Source: Roseateles depolymerans
GTDB taxonomy: Bacteria; Pseudomonadota; Gammaproteobacteria; Burkholderiales; Burkholderiaceae_C
Assembly (NCBI GenBank): GCA_003241055.1
Contig: QFOD01000023.1
Coordinates: 17,570-81,569 of the forward strand
DNA length: 64,000 nucleotides
Direction: 5' to 3'
In this document: positions 7,636 to 16,316 of the stretch, piece by piece
Layout: every line of letters starts with the position of its first letter
How positions within the stretch are numbered: position 1 is the first letter of the stretch
Position numbers and translations under genes: made by a program
Notes under the pieces: generated by a model
What the model saw: the letters and a program-made list of their open reading frames with translations, nothing else
Told to the model about the DNA's origin: nothing
The model's database searches: none

Positions 7636-10320
7636 TTGAAGCTCGCCACCTATGCGGCGCTCGGCAGCCTGGCCCTGTGCCTGACGCTGAGCACCGTCAC
7701 GCCGCTGCAGGCGCAGACCGCGTCGTCCAAGCCCGTTCCCTCGCTGGAGCAGATCTTCCGCGCCCAGCCCTACCGCGGCGCGGATGCCAAGGACGCCAGC
7801 TTCAGCCGCAGCGGCCGCTACCTGGCCTACCTGTGGAATCCGGTCGGCGAGCCCGGCACCGATCTCTACGTGCACGACAGCAAGACCGGCAAGACCCTGC
7901 GCATCACCTCGCCCCAGGTGATGGCCGCCTTCGAGGCGCCGGAGGACATGGAGCGCTTTGCCAAGAAGCTCAAGCAGCGTGATGCCGAGCTGGCCGAGCG
8001 CCAGGCGCGCGAGGTGGCCCAGCAGGCCTATCTGCGCGGCGAGAAGGTGGACCTCGCGCAGTGGGAGAACGCCGCGCTCGAGACCGTGAAGAAGGAACTG
8101 GCCGACAAGAAGGCCAAGGACGACGCGCAGAAGGCCGCCGACAAGGCCGAGGCCGACGCCGAGAAGCAGGCCATGGCCGCACTGGCGGCCAAGCGTGCCG
8201 GCAAGCCCGCGCCGGCCGCTGCTGCGGCGTCCTCCGCAGCGGCACCGGCCTCCGCGGCTTCCGCCGCCGATGCGGCCAAGGAAACCTGGGAGCTGCGCGA
8301 TGAGCTGAAGAACAAGCTGGCGCGCGACAAGCTCAAGCCCGGCGACCTCTACCCGGGCGTGGCCCAGGTGATGTGGGCGCGCAAGGCCGATGAGCTGATC
8401 TTCCAGTACCGCGGCGGCCTCTACCGCTGGAAGGCCGGCGACGCCGCGCCCACCGCGCTGCTGGCCAGCCAGCGCCAGCTGCGCATCGTGGCCTACACGC
8501 CGGATGACGCCGGCTTTGTCTACATGGACGAGACCCGCGTGCTGCGCAGCCGCTTCGCGCAGGGCGGCAGCCAGGTGCTGAACCGCGAGCTGGTGATCGG
8601 CGACGACGAGCCCAAGAAGTACCGCATCGACCAGACGACGATCAGCGAGGACGGCCGCTGGATGTCGCTGGTGGCGCGCGCGCCGCTGGTGCCGGCCGGC
8701 CCGGACGGCAAGCCGGGCACGCAGCCCACGGGCCGTCAGGTCGAGATCATGAATTACAGCGAGCGCTGGGCCACTGCCAAGAAGGTGGACCGCGAGGTGT
8801 CGGACGACAAGCGCCGCGAGAAGCCGCTGGCCCTCTACATCCGCGCGGTGCCCGCCGCTGGCGAGGCGCCGCACAAGCAGCCCGCGCCGGTCTTCACCAA
8901 CGGCGGTGGCGACGTCTGGTTCGAGATGAGCGACGTGGCCTGGGCGCGCGACGGCAGCCGCTATGCGTTCTCGACCTGGGAGCGCGAGAAGGAACTGCTG
9001 CGCATCTATATCGGCAAGGCCGATGAAAACGCCAAGCCCGAGCTGGTGCTGGAGCGCCGCGGCGACGTGGGCCATGAGGTGGTCAACGTGATGCAGCCCG
9101 AGTTCACACCCGACGGCAAGACCCTGGTGGTGGGCCTGGACGAGGCCGGCTGGCGCCAGCCCTATGCGATCGACGTGGCCAGCAAGGCGCTGCGCCCGCT
9201 GCTCAAGGGCGAGTTCGAGGCGCATGACGTCATCGGCTTCACGCCGGACAGCCGCAGCCTCTTCGTGCTGGCCAATGCCGGCGACACGGCGGCGATGAAT
9301 CTGTTCAAGGTGGACATGGCCAGCGGCGCGATGAAGGCCGTGGGCGCCCCGGGCGAGTACCATCGCTCGGCCGTGGTGTCGTACGACGGCCGCTGGGCCA
9401 GCGCAAATGCGGGCAACTGGGCCCAGCGCCCCGAGCTCAAGCTGTTCAGCACCGACGGCGCGGCCAAGCCCGCCACGCTGACCGACAGCACCGACAAGGC
9501 CTGGGCCGCGGTCGACGTGCTGCGCCCCGAGCGCTTCCACTACAGCAACCGCCATGGCGACCGCATCGAGGGCTATGTGTTCAAGCCTGCCGGCTGGAAG
9601 GCCAGCGACCGTCGCCCGGCCGTGGTCTATGTGTACGGCGGCCCCTTGAATGACCGCCACATCGTCGAGGTCGACAGCTTCCAGAACACCGCCTACCTGT
9701 TCGGCATGTACATGGCCGCCAAGTACGGCTACGTGATGGTGTCGGTGGATCCGCGCGGCCACAGCAACTACGGCCGCAAGTTCTCGGACGCGAACTGGGA
9801 GCAGGCCGGCGAGCCGCAGGCGCAAGACCTGGAAGACCTGGTCAAGCTGCTGCCCACGCAGTTCGGCGTCGATGCCCAGCGCGTCGGCCTGAACGGCTGG
9901 AGCTTCGGCGGCTTCCAGACCCAGTACACGCTCTACACCAAGCCCGATCTGTTCGCCGCCGGCATCGCCGGCGCCGGCCCGACCGAATGGGAGAACTACA
10001 ACAGCTGGTACAGCGGCCGCACCATCGGCAAGACCGAGCGCAGCAAGCCCAATCTGCGCAAGTACTCGCTGCTGCCGCTGGCCAAGGGCCTGAAGAAGCC
10101 GCTGATGCTGGTGCACGGCATGCAGGATCCCAACGTGCTGTACCAGGATACGGTCAACGTCTACCGTGCGCTACTGGACTCGGGCAAGGAATCGCTGGTC
10201 GATCTCTTCCTGGACCCGGACGGCGTGCACGGCCTGGGCGGCACGGTGAAGCCGGCGGCCTGGCATCGCAAGTACGAGGCCTTCTGGCTGCAGCACCTGG
10301 GCCGCACGAGCCAGCCCTGA
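7636..10320 (+). CDS. Secreted S9-family prolyl oligopeptidase / dipeptidyl peptidase
   Basis: An 894-residue serine peptidase of the S9 (DPP IV / acylaminoacyl peptidase) type. I start it at TTG 7636, where AGGAG lies six bases upstream and a signal peptide follows at once (KLATYAALGSLALCLTLSTV, cleavage near PLQAQ). The longer frame from 7567 lacks both. A beta-propeller region occupies roughly residues 40-620. The catalytic alpha/beta-hydrolase domain carries the nucleophile Ser756 in GWSFGGFQ, an Asp in MQDPN and the His in DGVHGLGG. It is expected to cleave peptides in the periplasm. Residues about 108-235 are an insertion rich in Ala, Lys and Glu, probably a coiled coil followed by an Ala/Ser linker. 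A TAGAAT hexamer at 7590-7595 could be a -10 element, without a clear -35. Confidence 0.9.
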   Translation: MKLATYAALGSLALCLTLSTVTPLQAQTASSKPVPSLEQIFRAQPYRGADAKDASFSRSGRYLAYLWNPVGEPGTDLYVHDSKTGKTLRITSPQVMAAFEAPEDMERFAKKLKQRDAELAERQAREVAQQAYLRGEKVDLAQWENAALETVKKELADKKAKDDAQKAADKAEADAEKQAMAALAAKRAGKPAPAAAAASSAAAPASAASAADAAKETWELRDELKNKLARDKLKPGDLYPGVAQVMWARKADELIFQYRGGLYRWKAGDAAPTALLASQRQLRIVAYTPDDAGFVYMDETRVLRSRFAQGGSQVLNRELVIGDDEPKKYRIDQTTISEDGRWMSLVARAPLVPAGPDGKPGTQPTGRQVEIMNYSERWATAKKVDREVSDDKRREKPLALYIRAVPAAGEAPHKQPAPVFTNGGGDVWFEMSDVAWARDGSRYAFSTWEREKELLRIYIGKADENAKPELVLERRGDVGHEVVNVMQPEFTPDGKTLVVGLDEAGWRQPYAIDVASKALRPLLKGEFEAHDVIGFTPDSRSLFVLANAGDTAAMNLFKVDMASGAMKAVGAPGEYHRSAVVSYDGRWASANAGNWAQRPELKLFSTDGAAKPATLTDSTDKAWAAVDVLRPERFHYSNRHGDRIEGYVFKPAGWKASDRRPAVVYVYGGPLNDRHIVEVDSFQNTAYLFGMYMAAKYGYVMVSVDPRGHSNYGRKFSDANWEQAGEPQAQDLEDLVKLLPTQFGVDAQRVGLNGWSFGGFQTQYTLYTKPDLFAAGIAGAGPTEWENYNSWYSGRTIGKTERSKPNLRKYSLLPLAKGLKKPLMLVHGMQDPNVLYQDTVNVYRALLDSGKESLVDLFLDPDGVHGLGGTVKPAAWHRKYEAFWLQHLGRTSQP

Positions 10321-10325
10321 ACCCC

Positions 10326-10364
10326 GGGCGGGGCATGGGCCGGCGGTGGTTCCACGCCCCGCCC
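10326..10364 (+). terminator. GC-rich stem-loop after the peptidase gene
   Basis: GGGCGGGGC at 10326-10334 pairs perfectly with GCCCCGCCC at 10356-10364 around a 21-base loop. There is no T tract, so it is a weak or factor-assisted terminator at best. Confidence 0.35.
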
Positions 10365-10389
10365 GCCACCATGCCCTAAGCTTGCAAGC

Positions 10390-12765
10390 ATGGTGAGTGA
10401 TGTTCGTCCGGCAGCCGAGATGGCGCCGTCTGCGGCCGGGGAGATGCCCGGCCTGCAATCCCTGCTGACGCTGGCCGCGCGGCTCTGTGAGGCCCCCGTG
10501 GCACGCCTGGGCCTGCTGGAGGCCGACCGCCAGCGCTTCATCGCCTGGACCGACGCGCTGCCGCCTGCCGATCTGCCGCGTGCGCTCAGCCCCTGCGTGC
10601 TGACGGCGGACGGCGAGGCCGTGCTGGAACTGCCCGATCTGCGGCAGGACGCGCGCTTCGCGGCTCACCCGGGGCTGCTGTCCGAGCCGCCGCTGTGCTT
10701 CTATGCAGGCGTCGTCGTGCCGCGGCGCGATGGCCGGCGCAGCCTCACGCTCAGCGTGATGGACAGCCGGCCACGCCGGCTCGATGCGCTGCAGCGCGAT
10801 GCCCTGCAGCGTCTGGCCGGTCTGCTGGCCGTGCAGTTCGATCAGGACGCCGAGCTGCGCCAGGAGCGCCGGCTGCGCGCCCAGGCCGAGCAACGCTTCT
10901 GCGTGCTGGCCGACGTGGCGCCAGTGGGCGTCTATCACACCGATGCGCTGGGCAACTGCCTGTTCACCAACCAGGCCTGGCAGCGCATCTACGGGTTGGA
11001 CGCCAGCCACAGCCTGGGCGACGCCTGGGCGGGCATCGTCCATGCCGACGACGCCGGCGCGGTGCGGCTGGCCTGGTCGCGGGCGGCGCATGCCGTCCAG
11101 CCCTTCGAGTCGCGCTACCGCATCCGTCGCCCCGCGACGGCCGGGGGGGGCGAGCGCAGCGTGCACTCGCAGGCCCGGCCGCTGCTGGCCGAGGACGGGC
11201 AGCTGCTGGGCTTCGTGGGCCTGGTGGAAGACCTCACCGAGCTCGAGGCCGCGACGCGCGCGCTGCGCGACAGCCAGGAGCTTCTGGACCGTACCGGCCG
11301 GGTGGCCGGCATCGGCGGTTGGAGCCTGGACCTGCGCACGCACGAGCTGATCTGGAGCGACCAGGCCTGCCGCATTCACGACCGCGAACCTGGCCATCGT
11401 CCCTCGATGGACGAGGCCCTGAGCCATTACCAGGGCGAGGCGCGCGAGGCGCTGGAGCTGGCCGTGCGCCGCGGCATGACCGAGGGTCAGCCCTGGAGCC
11501 TGGAGCTGCCGATGACGACCGCGGCCGGTCGCGTGATCTGGGTGCTGGCCCAGGGCCAGGCCGACTGGGCGGACGGCCGGCCGGTGCGGCTGGTGGGCGC
11601 CATCCAGGACGTGACGGCCTACCACCGCGCCGCCATCGAGCTGGAGCAGAGCCGCGAGCGGCTGCGCGGCCTGTACGAGGCGACGCCGGCGGTCATGCAC
11701 TCGGTGGACCGTGACGGGCGCCTGCTGAACGTGTCGGACCGCTGGCTGCAGCGTCTGGGCTATCGGCGGCACGAGGTCATCGGTCGCCCGCTGGATGCCT
11801 TCATGACGGCGGAGTCCGGGCGTCGCGCCCGCGAGGTGCTGCGGCCCCTGCTGTGGCAGGACGGCGTGCTGGACGACAGCCCCGTGCAGATGGTCTGCGC
11901 GGACGGCACGGTGCGCGACATGCTGGTCTCGGCGGTGGTGGACCCGGGCTCCGACCCCGACGGCCGGCCACCCCGGGCGCTGGCGCTGATGGACGACATC
12001 ACCGACGACCTGCGGCAGCGCGCCGAGCTGGCCCACGAGCAGCAGCTGCGCCGCCAGCTCGAACGCCACACCGAGGAGCTCGACCAGCTGCTGCGCGAGC
12101 GCTCCGAGATGCTGGACGTGCTGGCCCACGAGGTGCGCCAGCCGCTCAACAACGCCAGCGCGGCGCTGCAGAGTGCCGCTGCCAATCTGGCCGGCCGGGG
12201 CGAACGCCAGGCCCACGACCGCCTGACCCGCGCCCAGGCCGTGCTGGGCCAGGTGCTGGCCGGGGTAGACAACACGCTGGCCGCGGCCGCGCTGCTGGCC
12301 GGTGGCGGCCAGGTGGCGCTGCAGGACACCGATGTCGACACGCTGATCGCGGTGACCATCGCCGACCTGGCGCGTGACCAGCGCGACCGGGTCGTCGTCA
12401 AGCGCCACACGGCCACCCGCACGGTGCAGACCGACATGAGCCTGATGCGCCTGGCGCTGCGCAACCTGCTCACCAACGCGCTGCGCTACTCGCCCGGCGT
12501 GAGCCCGGTGACGCTGCATGTGATGGATGTGGACGAGCCGCTGGCGCTGCGCTTCGAGGTGGCCGACGCCGGCCCCGGCATCCCCGACGCCCTGCTGCCC
12601 CGCCTGTTCACGCGCGGCGCGCGCGGCGGCGGGGCCGAATCCACCCACGGGCTGGGCCTCTACATCGTGCGTCGCGTGATGGAGCTGCATGGCGGCAACG
12701 TGGAGCTGGTGCGCACCGGCCCGCTGGGCACGGTGATGCGGCTGACGCTGCCCCTCGCGGGCTGA
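10390..12765 (+). CDS. Soluble PAS/GAF sensor histidine kinase
   Basis: A 791-residue kinase with no membrane segment. The domains in order are a GAF-like sensor (about 25-155), PAS domains at about 165-285, 295-415 and 425-540, a HisKA dimerisation domain with the phospho-acceptor His580 in LAHEVRQPL, and a HATPase domain with N-box near residue 692 (NLLTNALRYSPG), G1 (DAGPGIP) and G2 (THGLGLYI). It has no receiver domain, so it needs a separate partner. Candidates nearby are the HPt and receiver proteins of the 12870-24162 operon and the OmpR-type regulator at 24172-24861. The ATG has only a weak ribosome-binding site. The 104 bases after it hold no clear terminator, so it may be cotranscribed with the next gene. 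Confidence 0.9.
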   Translation: MVSDVRPAAEMAPSAAGEMPGLQSLLTLAARLCEAPVARLGLLEADRQRFIAWTDALPPADLPRALSPCVLTADGEAVLELPDLRQDARFAAHPGLLSEPPLCFYAGVVVPRRDGRRSLTLSVMDSRPRRLDALQRDALQRLAGLLAVQFDQDAELRQERRLRAQAEQRFCVLADVAPVGVYHTDALGNCLFTNQAWQRIYGLDASHSLGDAWAGIVHADDAGAVRLAWSRAAHAVQPFESRYRIRRPATAGGGERSVHSQARPLLAEDGQLLGFVGLVEDLTELEAATRALRDSQELLDRTGRVAGIGGWSLDLRTHELIWSDQACRIHDREPGHRPSMDEALSHYQGEAREALELAVRRGMTEGQPWSLELPMTTAAGRVIWVLAQGQADWADGRPVRLVGAIQDVTAYHRAAIELEQSRERLRGLYEATPAVMHSVDRDGRLLNVSDRWLQRLGYRRHEVIGRPLDAFMTAESGRRAREVLRPLLWQDGVLDDSPVQMVCADGTVRDMLVSAVVDPGSDPDGRPPRALALMDDITDDLRQRAELAHEQQLRRQLERHTEELDQLLRERSEMLDVLAHEVRQPLNNASAALQSAAANLAGRGERQAHDRLTRAQAVLGQVLAGVDNTLAAAALLAGGGQVALQDTDVDTLIAVTIADLARDQRDRVVVKRHTATRTVQTDMSLMRLALRNLLTNALRYSPGVSPVTLHVMDVDEPLALRFEVADAGPGIPDALLPRLFTRGARGGGAESTHGLGLYIVRRVMELHGGNVELVRTGPLGTVMRLTLPLAG

Positions 12766-12869
12766 GGGGCGCTTCGTCCCTTGCAGGGGGGGCAAGACCG
12801 GGTACGCGCCGGGCCGGCTGGGCCTAGACTCGCGCTGCCTCAGCTCAGCCCCTGTCCCGGGGCGCCGCG

Positions 12870-15800
12870 ATGCCTCAACGTTCCGAGTCCGTTGTGCATG
12901 CCCTGGCCGCCCTGGCCTGGTCGGGTCAGCATCAGCGTCTGATCGACGCGAGTGCGTCCCGTCTGGGCGATGCGCGGGTGCTGGAGCTGCGGCTGGAGAG
13001 CTTCATCGCGCTGGGCGACCTGGCCGCCGCCGCCGCCGCCGCCGAGGCGCTGGCCGAGCTGGCACGGCACCGGCCGGCGCTGGCCCAGCGGGCGCTGCGG
13101 GCCCAGGGCCTGGTGCAGATGCGGCGGGGCGACCTGTTCGGCGCGATGACGACGGCCGAGGCCGCACTGCGGCGGGCCGGGGCCCACCCCGGCGACCGGG
13201 CCGCCAGCCTGGCGCTGCTGTCCGAGGCCCAGTGCCGCGGGCAGCAGGAGCCCGCGCTGGCGCTGGAGCGGGTGCGCGAGGCCTCGCAGCTGTTCGCGGC
13301 GCTGGGTCAGGCGGTGGAGCAGGGGCGTTGTGCCTATGTGGAGTCGCTGCTGCTGGGCATGCTCGGCCGCGTGGCCGAGGCCCGCGGCGCCGCCGAGGCC
13401 GCGCTGCAGCAGGCCCAGGCCAGCGGCGACCTGCTGGGTCAGGGCAATGCCTACAACGCGCTCACCTTCAACAACCCCGACCTCACCGACTGCCTGCGCC
13501 TGTGCAAGCTGGCGCTGGCCGCCTTTGCCGCGGCCGGCTATGCGGAGCGGCAGGGCACGGCCATCCACAACATCGGCAACCACTACGTGACGCTGGGCCT
13601 GAACCGGCGTGCGCTGCGCCACTACGAGGCCGCCCTGGCGATCTGGCGCCGCACCGGCGCCACCGCGTTGCTGCCCTACACGCTGACTGCGCTGGCCCGG
13701 CTGGACCTGGAGGCCGGCGCGATGGCGGCCGCGCGGGTCTGGTGCGACGAGGCCGAGGCGCTGGCGCTGGCACGCCAGAACCCGGGCTTTTTGTCCGAGG
13801 TGGCGAGGCTGCGCGGCGAGATCGCGATGGGCGACGGCCGGCCGGACGTCGCGGCGCTGCAGTTCCGCGAAGCCCTGGCGCACACGCCGTCGGCGGCCCA
13901 GCGCATGATGGACCTCAGCCAGTTGGCCTGGGCCGAGCGGGCGGCGGGGCGCCTGCAGACGGCCCTGGAGATCAGTGCCGAGGCGGTTCACCTGCACGAG
14001 GCCCAGGGGCTGGCGCCGCTGGAGAACCTGGACCTGCCCGCGCTATGGTGGCGCCGCCATGAGGTGCTGCGCGCCGCGGGGCGCGGCCGCGAGGCGGGTC
14101 AGGCCTTGCGCCGGGCCTATCGCTTCCAGTGCCTGCGGCTGGCGCGGCTGTCCGACGAGGGCATGCGCCGCAACTCGCTGAACAAGCGGCCGGTAGCGCG
14201 CGCGCTGATCCAGGCCTGGCTGGCCGCGGGGCAGCGGCCCCGGCATCTGGACGGCGCTATCCGCCTCGACGAGCGGTTTGGCCGCCAGGTCGACGTCGGC
14301 TTGCGCCTGGCCGAGCTGACCAGCGTGAACGAGGAGTACGAGTTCCTGGTCGACGAGTCCGCCGAGATCAGCGGCGCCGAGCGGGTGCTGCTGGTGCTGC
14401 AGGTGGGCGAGGCGCGGGTGCTGGCCGGCAGCCTGCTGCCCCGCGACGAGGCGGGCGGCGAGGCCGCGTTGCTGCAGGCCATCACGCCCTGGCTGGACGA
14501 GGCGCGCGCCGGCCGCGCGGCCAGCCTGCGCCATGGGCCGGACGGCGTGCCGCCGGTCTGGCAGCGGTCCTGCCTGGTGGTGCCGCTGATCGCGGAGCGC
14601 GAGCTGCTGGGCTATCTGTATGCCGACCTGGACGGCGCCTTCGGCAGCTTCCGCGAGGCCGACCGCGATCTGCTGGTGATGCTGGCCGCGCAGGCCGCGG
14701 TGGCGCTGGCCAACCTGCGGCTGCGGGCCGGGCTGGAGCAGCGCGTGGCCGAGCGCACGGCCGAGCTGCTGGCCAGCAAGGCCCAGGTGGAGCGGCGGGC
14801 TGACGAGCTCGCGCTGCTGAACGGCCTGCAGCAAGGACTGACCCCGGACCTGGGTGCCGCCGGCATCGCCACGCGCGTGGCCAGCCAGCTCGGAGCGCTG
14901 CTGCGCGGCTGCGAGCTGCGCATCGACTGGCTCGATCCGCGCAGCGGCGCGCTGACGCCCCTGCATGGCGACCCGCTGCCGGGGGCGTCGGTGCTGTGGG
15001 AGGCGCCGATCGCGGCCGGCGAGCGCGTGCTGGGGCGGCTGGTGGTGGTTCGCGGCGATGTCGATTTCACCGCCGACGACCGGCGCTTTCTCAGCACCGT
15101 GGCGGCCAGCGTGGGCGTGCTGCTGGAGAACGCTCGGCTCTTCGAGGAGGCCCAGGCGGCCAAGGCGGCGGCTGAGCGTGCCAATGCTGCCAAGAGCGCC
15201 TTCCTGGCCACGATGAGCCATGAGATCCGCACGCCGATGAACGCCATCATCGGCATGAGCGGCCTGCTGCTCGATTCACGGCTGGAGCCCGAGCAGCACG
15301 AGCATGCGGCCACGATACGCGAGGCCGGAGAGGCGCTGCTGACCATCATCAACGACATCCTGGACTTCTCCAAGATCGAGGCGGGTCGCATGGAGATCGA
15401 GCGCAGCGCCTTCGCGCTGCGCGACTGCATCGCCGCGGCGGTCGACCTGATCGCGCCGCGCGCGCGGGAAAAAGGCCTGGCGCTGGCGGTGGACGTGACA
15501 GCGCAGGTGCCGGCGGGCATCGTCAGCGACGTGACGAGGCTGCGGCAGATCCTGCTCAACCTGTTGTCCAACGCGGTCAAGTTCACGGAGGTCGGCGAGG
15601 TGCGGATCGAGCTGGATGCACGGCCGCTGGCGAGCGGCGTGGAGCTGCATTTCACCGTCAGCGACACCGGCATCGGCCTGGCGCCGGAAGGGCTGGCGCG
15701 CCTGTTCCAGAGCTTCAGCCAGGCCGATGCGAGCACCACGCGCAAGTACGGCGGCACGGGGCTGGGGCTGGCCATCAGCCGCCGCATGGCCGAGCTGATG

Positions 15801-16316
15801 GGCGGGCGCATGTGGGCCGAGAGCGATGGGCCGGGGCAGGGCGCGCGCTTTCATTTCACGCTGCAGGCCGAGGTGGCGACGGCGCTGCCGGCCGGGTCGG
15901 CGCGCGCACGCCACCAGCCCGGCGCCGCGCAGGGCCTGGCCGAGCGGCATCCGCTGCGCATTCTGCTGGCCGAGGACAACGTGGTGAACCAGAAGCTCGC
16001 GCTGCGATTGCTGCAGCAGATGGGCTACCGGGCCGACCTGGCCAGCAACGGGCTGGAGGCCGTCGAGAGTGTGCGCCGCCAGGACTACGACCTGGTGCTG
16101 ATGGATGTGCAGATGCCCGAGATGGACGGCCTGGAGGCGGCGCGCCGCATCTGCGCCGAGGCGGCGCGGCCCCGCATCGTGGCGATGACCGCGAACGCCA
16201 TGCAGGGCGACCGCGAGGTGTGCGTGGCGGCCGGCATGGACGACTACCTCACCAAGCCCATACGGGTGGATGAGCTGGTGGCGGCGATAGAACGCACGCC
16301 GGCGCGGGGAGCTTGA
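12870..16316 (+). CDS. Hybrid histidine kinase with N-terminal TPR-like repeats and two GAF domains
   Basis: A soluble 1148-residue hybrid kinase. Residues about 1-480 are Ala/Leu-rich helical repeats of TPR type (for example HNIGNHYVTLGLNRRALRHY). A GAF domain follows at about 490-620, then a short coiled coil (LEQRVAERTAELLASKAQ) and a second, shorter GAF-like domain at about 640-760. The HisKA domain carries His784 (MSHEIRTPMNAIIG). The HATPase domain (NLLSNAVKF, DTGIGL, GTGLGLAIS) and a C-terminal receiver with Asp1079 (LMDVQMPEMDG) and Lys in YLTKPIR follow. The stop codon abuts the next start. It heads a seven-gene run. The kinase core closely resembles that of the next gene, so the two are paralogues. 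The input is unknown; TPR repeats suggest a protein partner. Confidence 0.92.
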   Translation: MPQRSESVVHALAALAWSGQHQRLIDASASRLGDARVLELRLESFIALGDLAAAAAAAEALAELARHRPALAQRALRAQGLVQMRRGDLFGAMTTAEAALRRAGAHPGDRAASLALLSEAQCRGQQEPALALERVREASQLFAALGQAVEQGRCAYVESLLLGMLGRVAEARGAAEAALQQAQASGDLLGQGNAYNALTFNNPDLTDCLRLCKLALAAFAAAGYAERQGTAIHNIGNHYVTLGLNRRALRHYEAALAIWRRTGATALLPYTLTALARLDLEAGAMAAARVWCDEAEALALARQNPGFLSEVARLRGEIAMGDGRPDVAALQFREALAHTPSAAQRMMDLSQLAWAERAAGRLQTALEISAEAVHLHEAQGLAPLENLDLPALWWRRHEVLRAAGRGREAGQALRRAYRFQCLRLARLSDEGMRRNSLNKRPVARALIQAWLAAGQRPRHLDGAIRLDERFGRQVDVGLRLAELTSVNEEYEFLVDESAEISGAERVLLVLQVGEARVLAGSLLPRDEAGGEAALLQAITPWLDEARAGRAASLRHGPDGVPPVWQRSCLVVPLIAERELLGYLYADLDGAFGSFREADRDLLVMLAAQAAVALANLRLRAGLEQRVAERTAELLASKAQVERRADELALLNGLQQGLTPDLGAAGIATRVASQLGALLRGCELRIDWLDPRSGALTPLHGDPLPGASVLWEAPIAAGERVLGRLVVVRGDVDFTADDRRFLSTVAASVGVLLENARLFEEAQAAKAAAERANAAKSAFLATMSHEIRTPMNAIIGMSGLLLDSRLEPEQHEHAATIREAGEALLTIINDILDFSKIEAGRMEIERSAFALRDCIAAAVDLIAPRAREKGLALAVDVTAQVPAGIVSDVTRLRQILLNLLSNAVKFTEVGEVRIELDARPLASGVELHFTVSDTGIGLAPEGLARLFQSFSQADASTTRKYGGTGLGLAISRRMAELMGGRMWAESDGPGQGARFHFTLQAEVATALPAGSARARHQPGAAQGLAERHPLRILLAEDNVVNQKLALRLLQQMGYRADLASNGLEAVESVRRQDYDLVLMDVQMPEMDGLEAARRICAEAARPRIVAMTANAMQGDREVCVAAGMDDYLTKPIRVDELVAAIERTPARGA

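Noticed and set aside
6753..7639. Short frames encoding FSLSRQRKVTK- and VTFLWRDREKLP-like peptides
   Set aside because: They arise from the repeat arms at 6902-7014 and 7395-7508; the frames have no ribosome-binding site and cross the repeats.
13020..13045. GCC repeat (poly-Ala) in the first hybrid kinase
   Set aside because: It encodes an Ala run in a helical repeat region and is common in GC-rich genomes; no evidence of a functional microsatellite.
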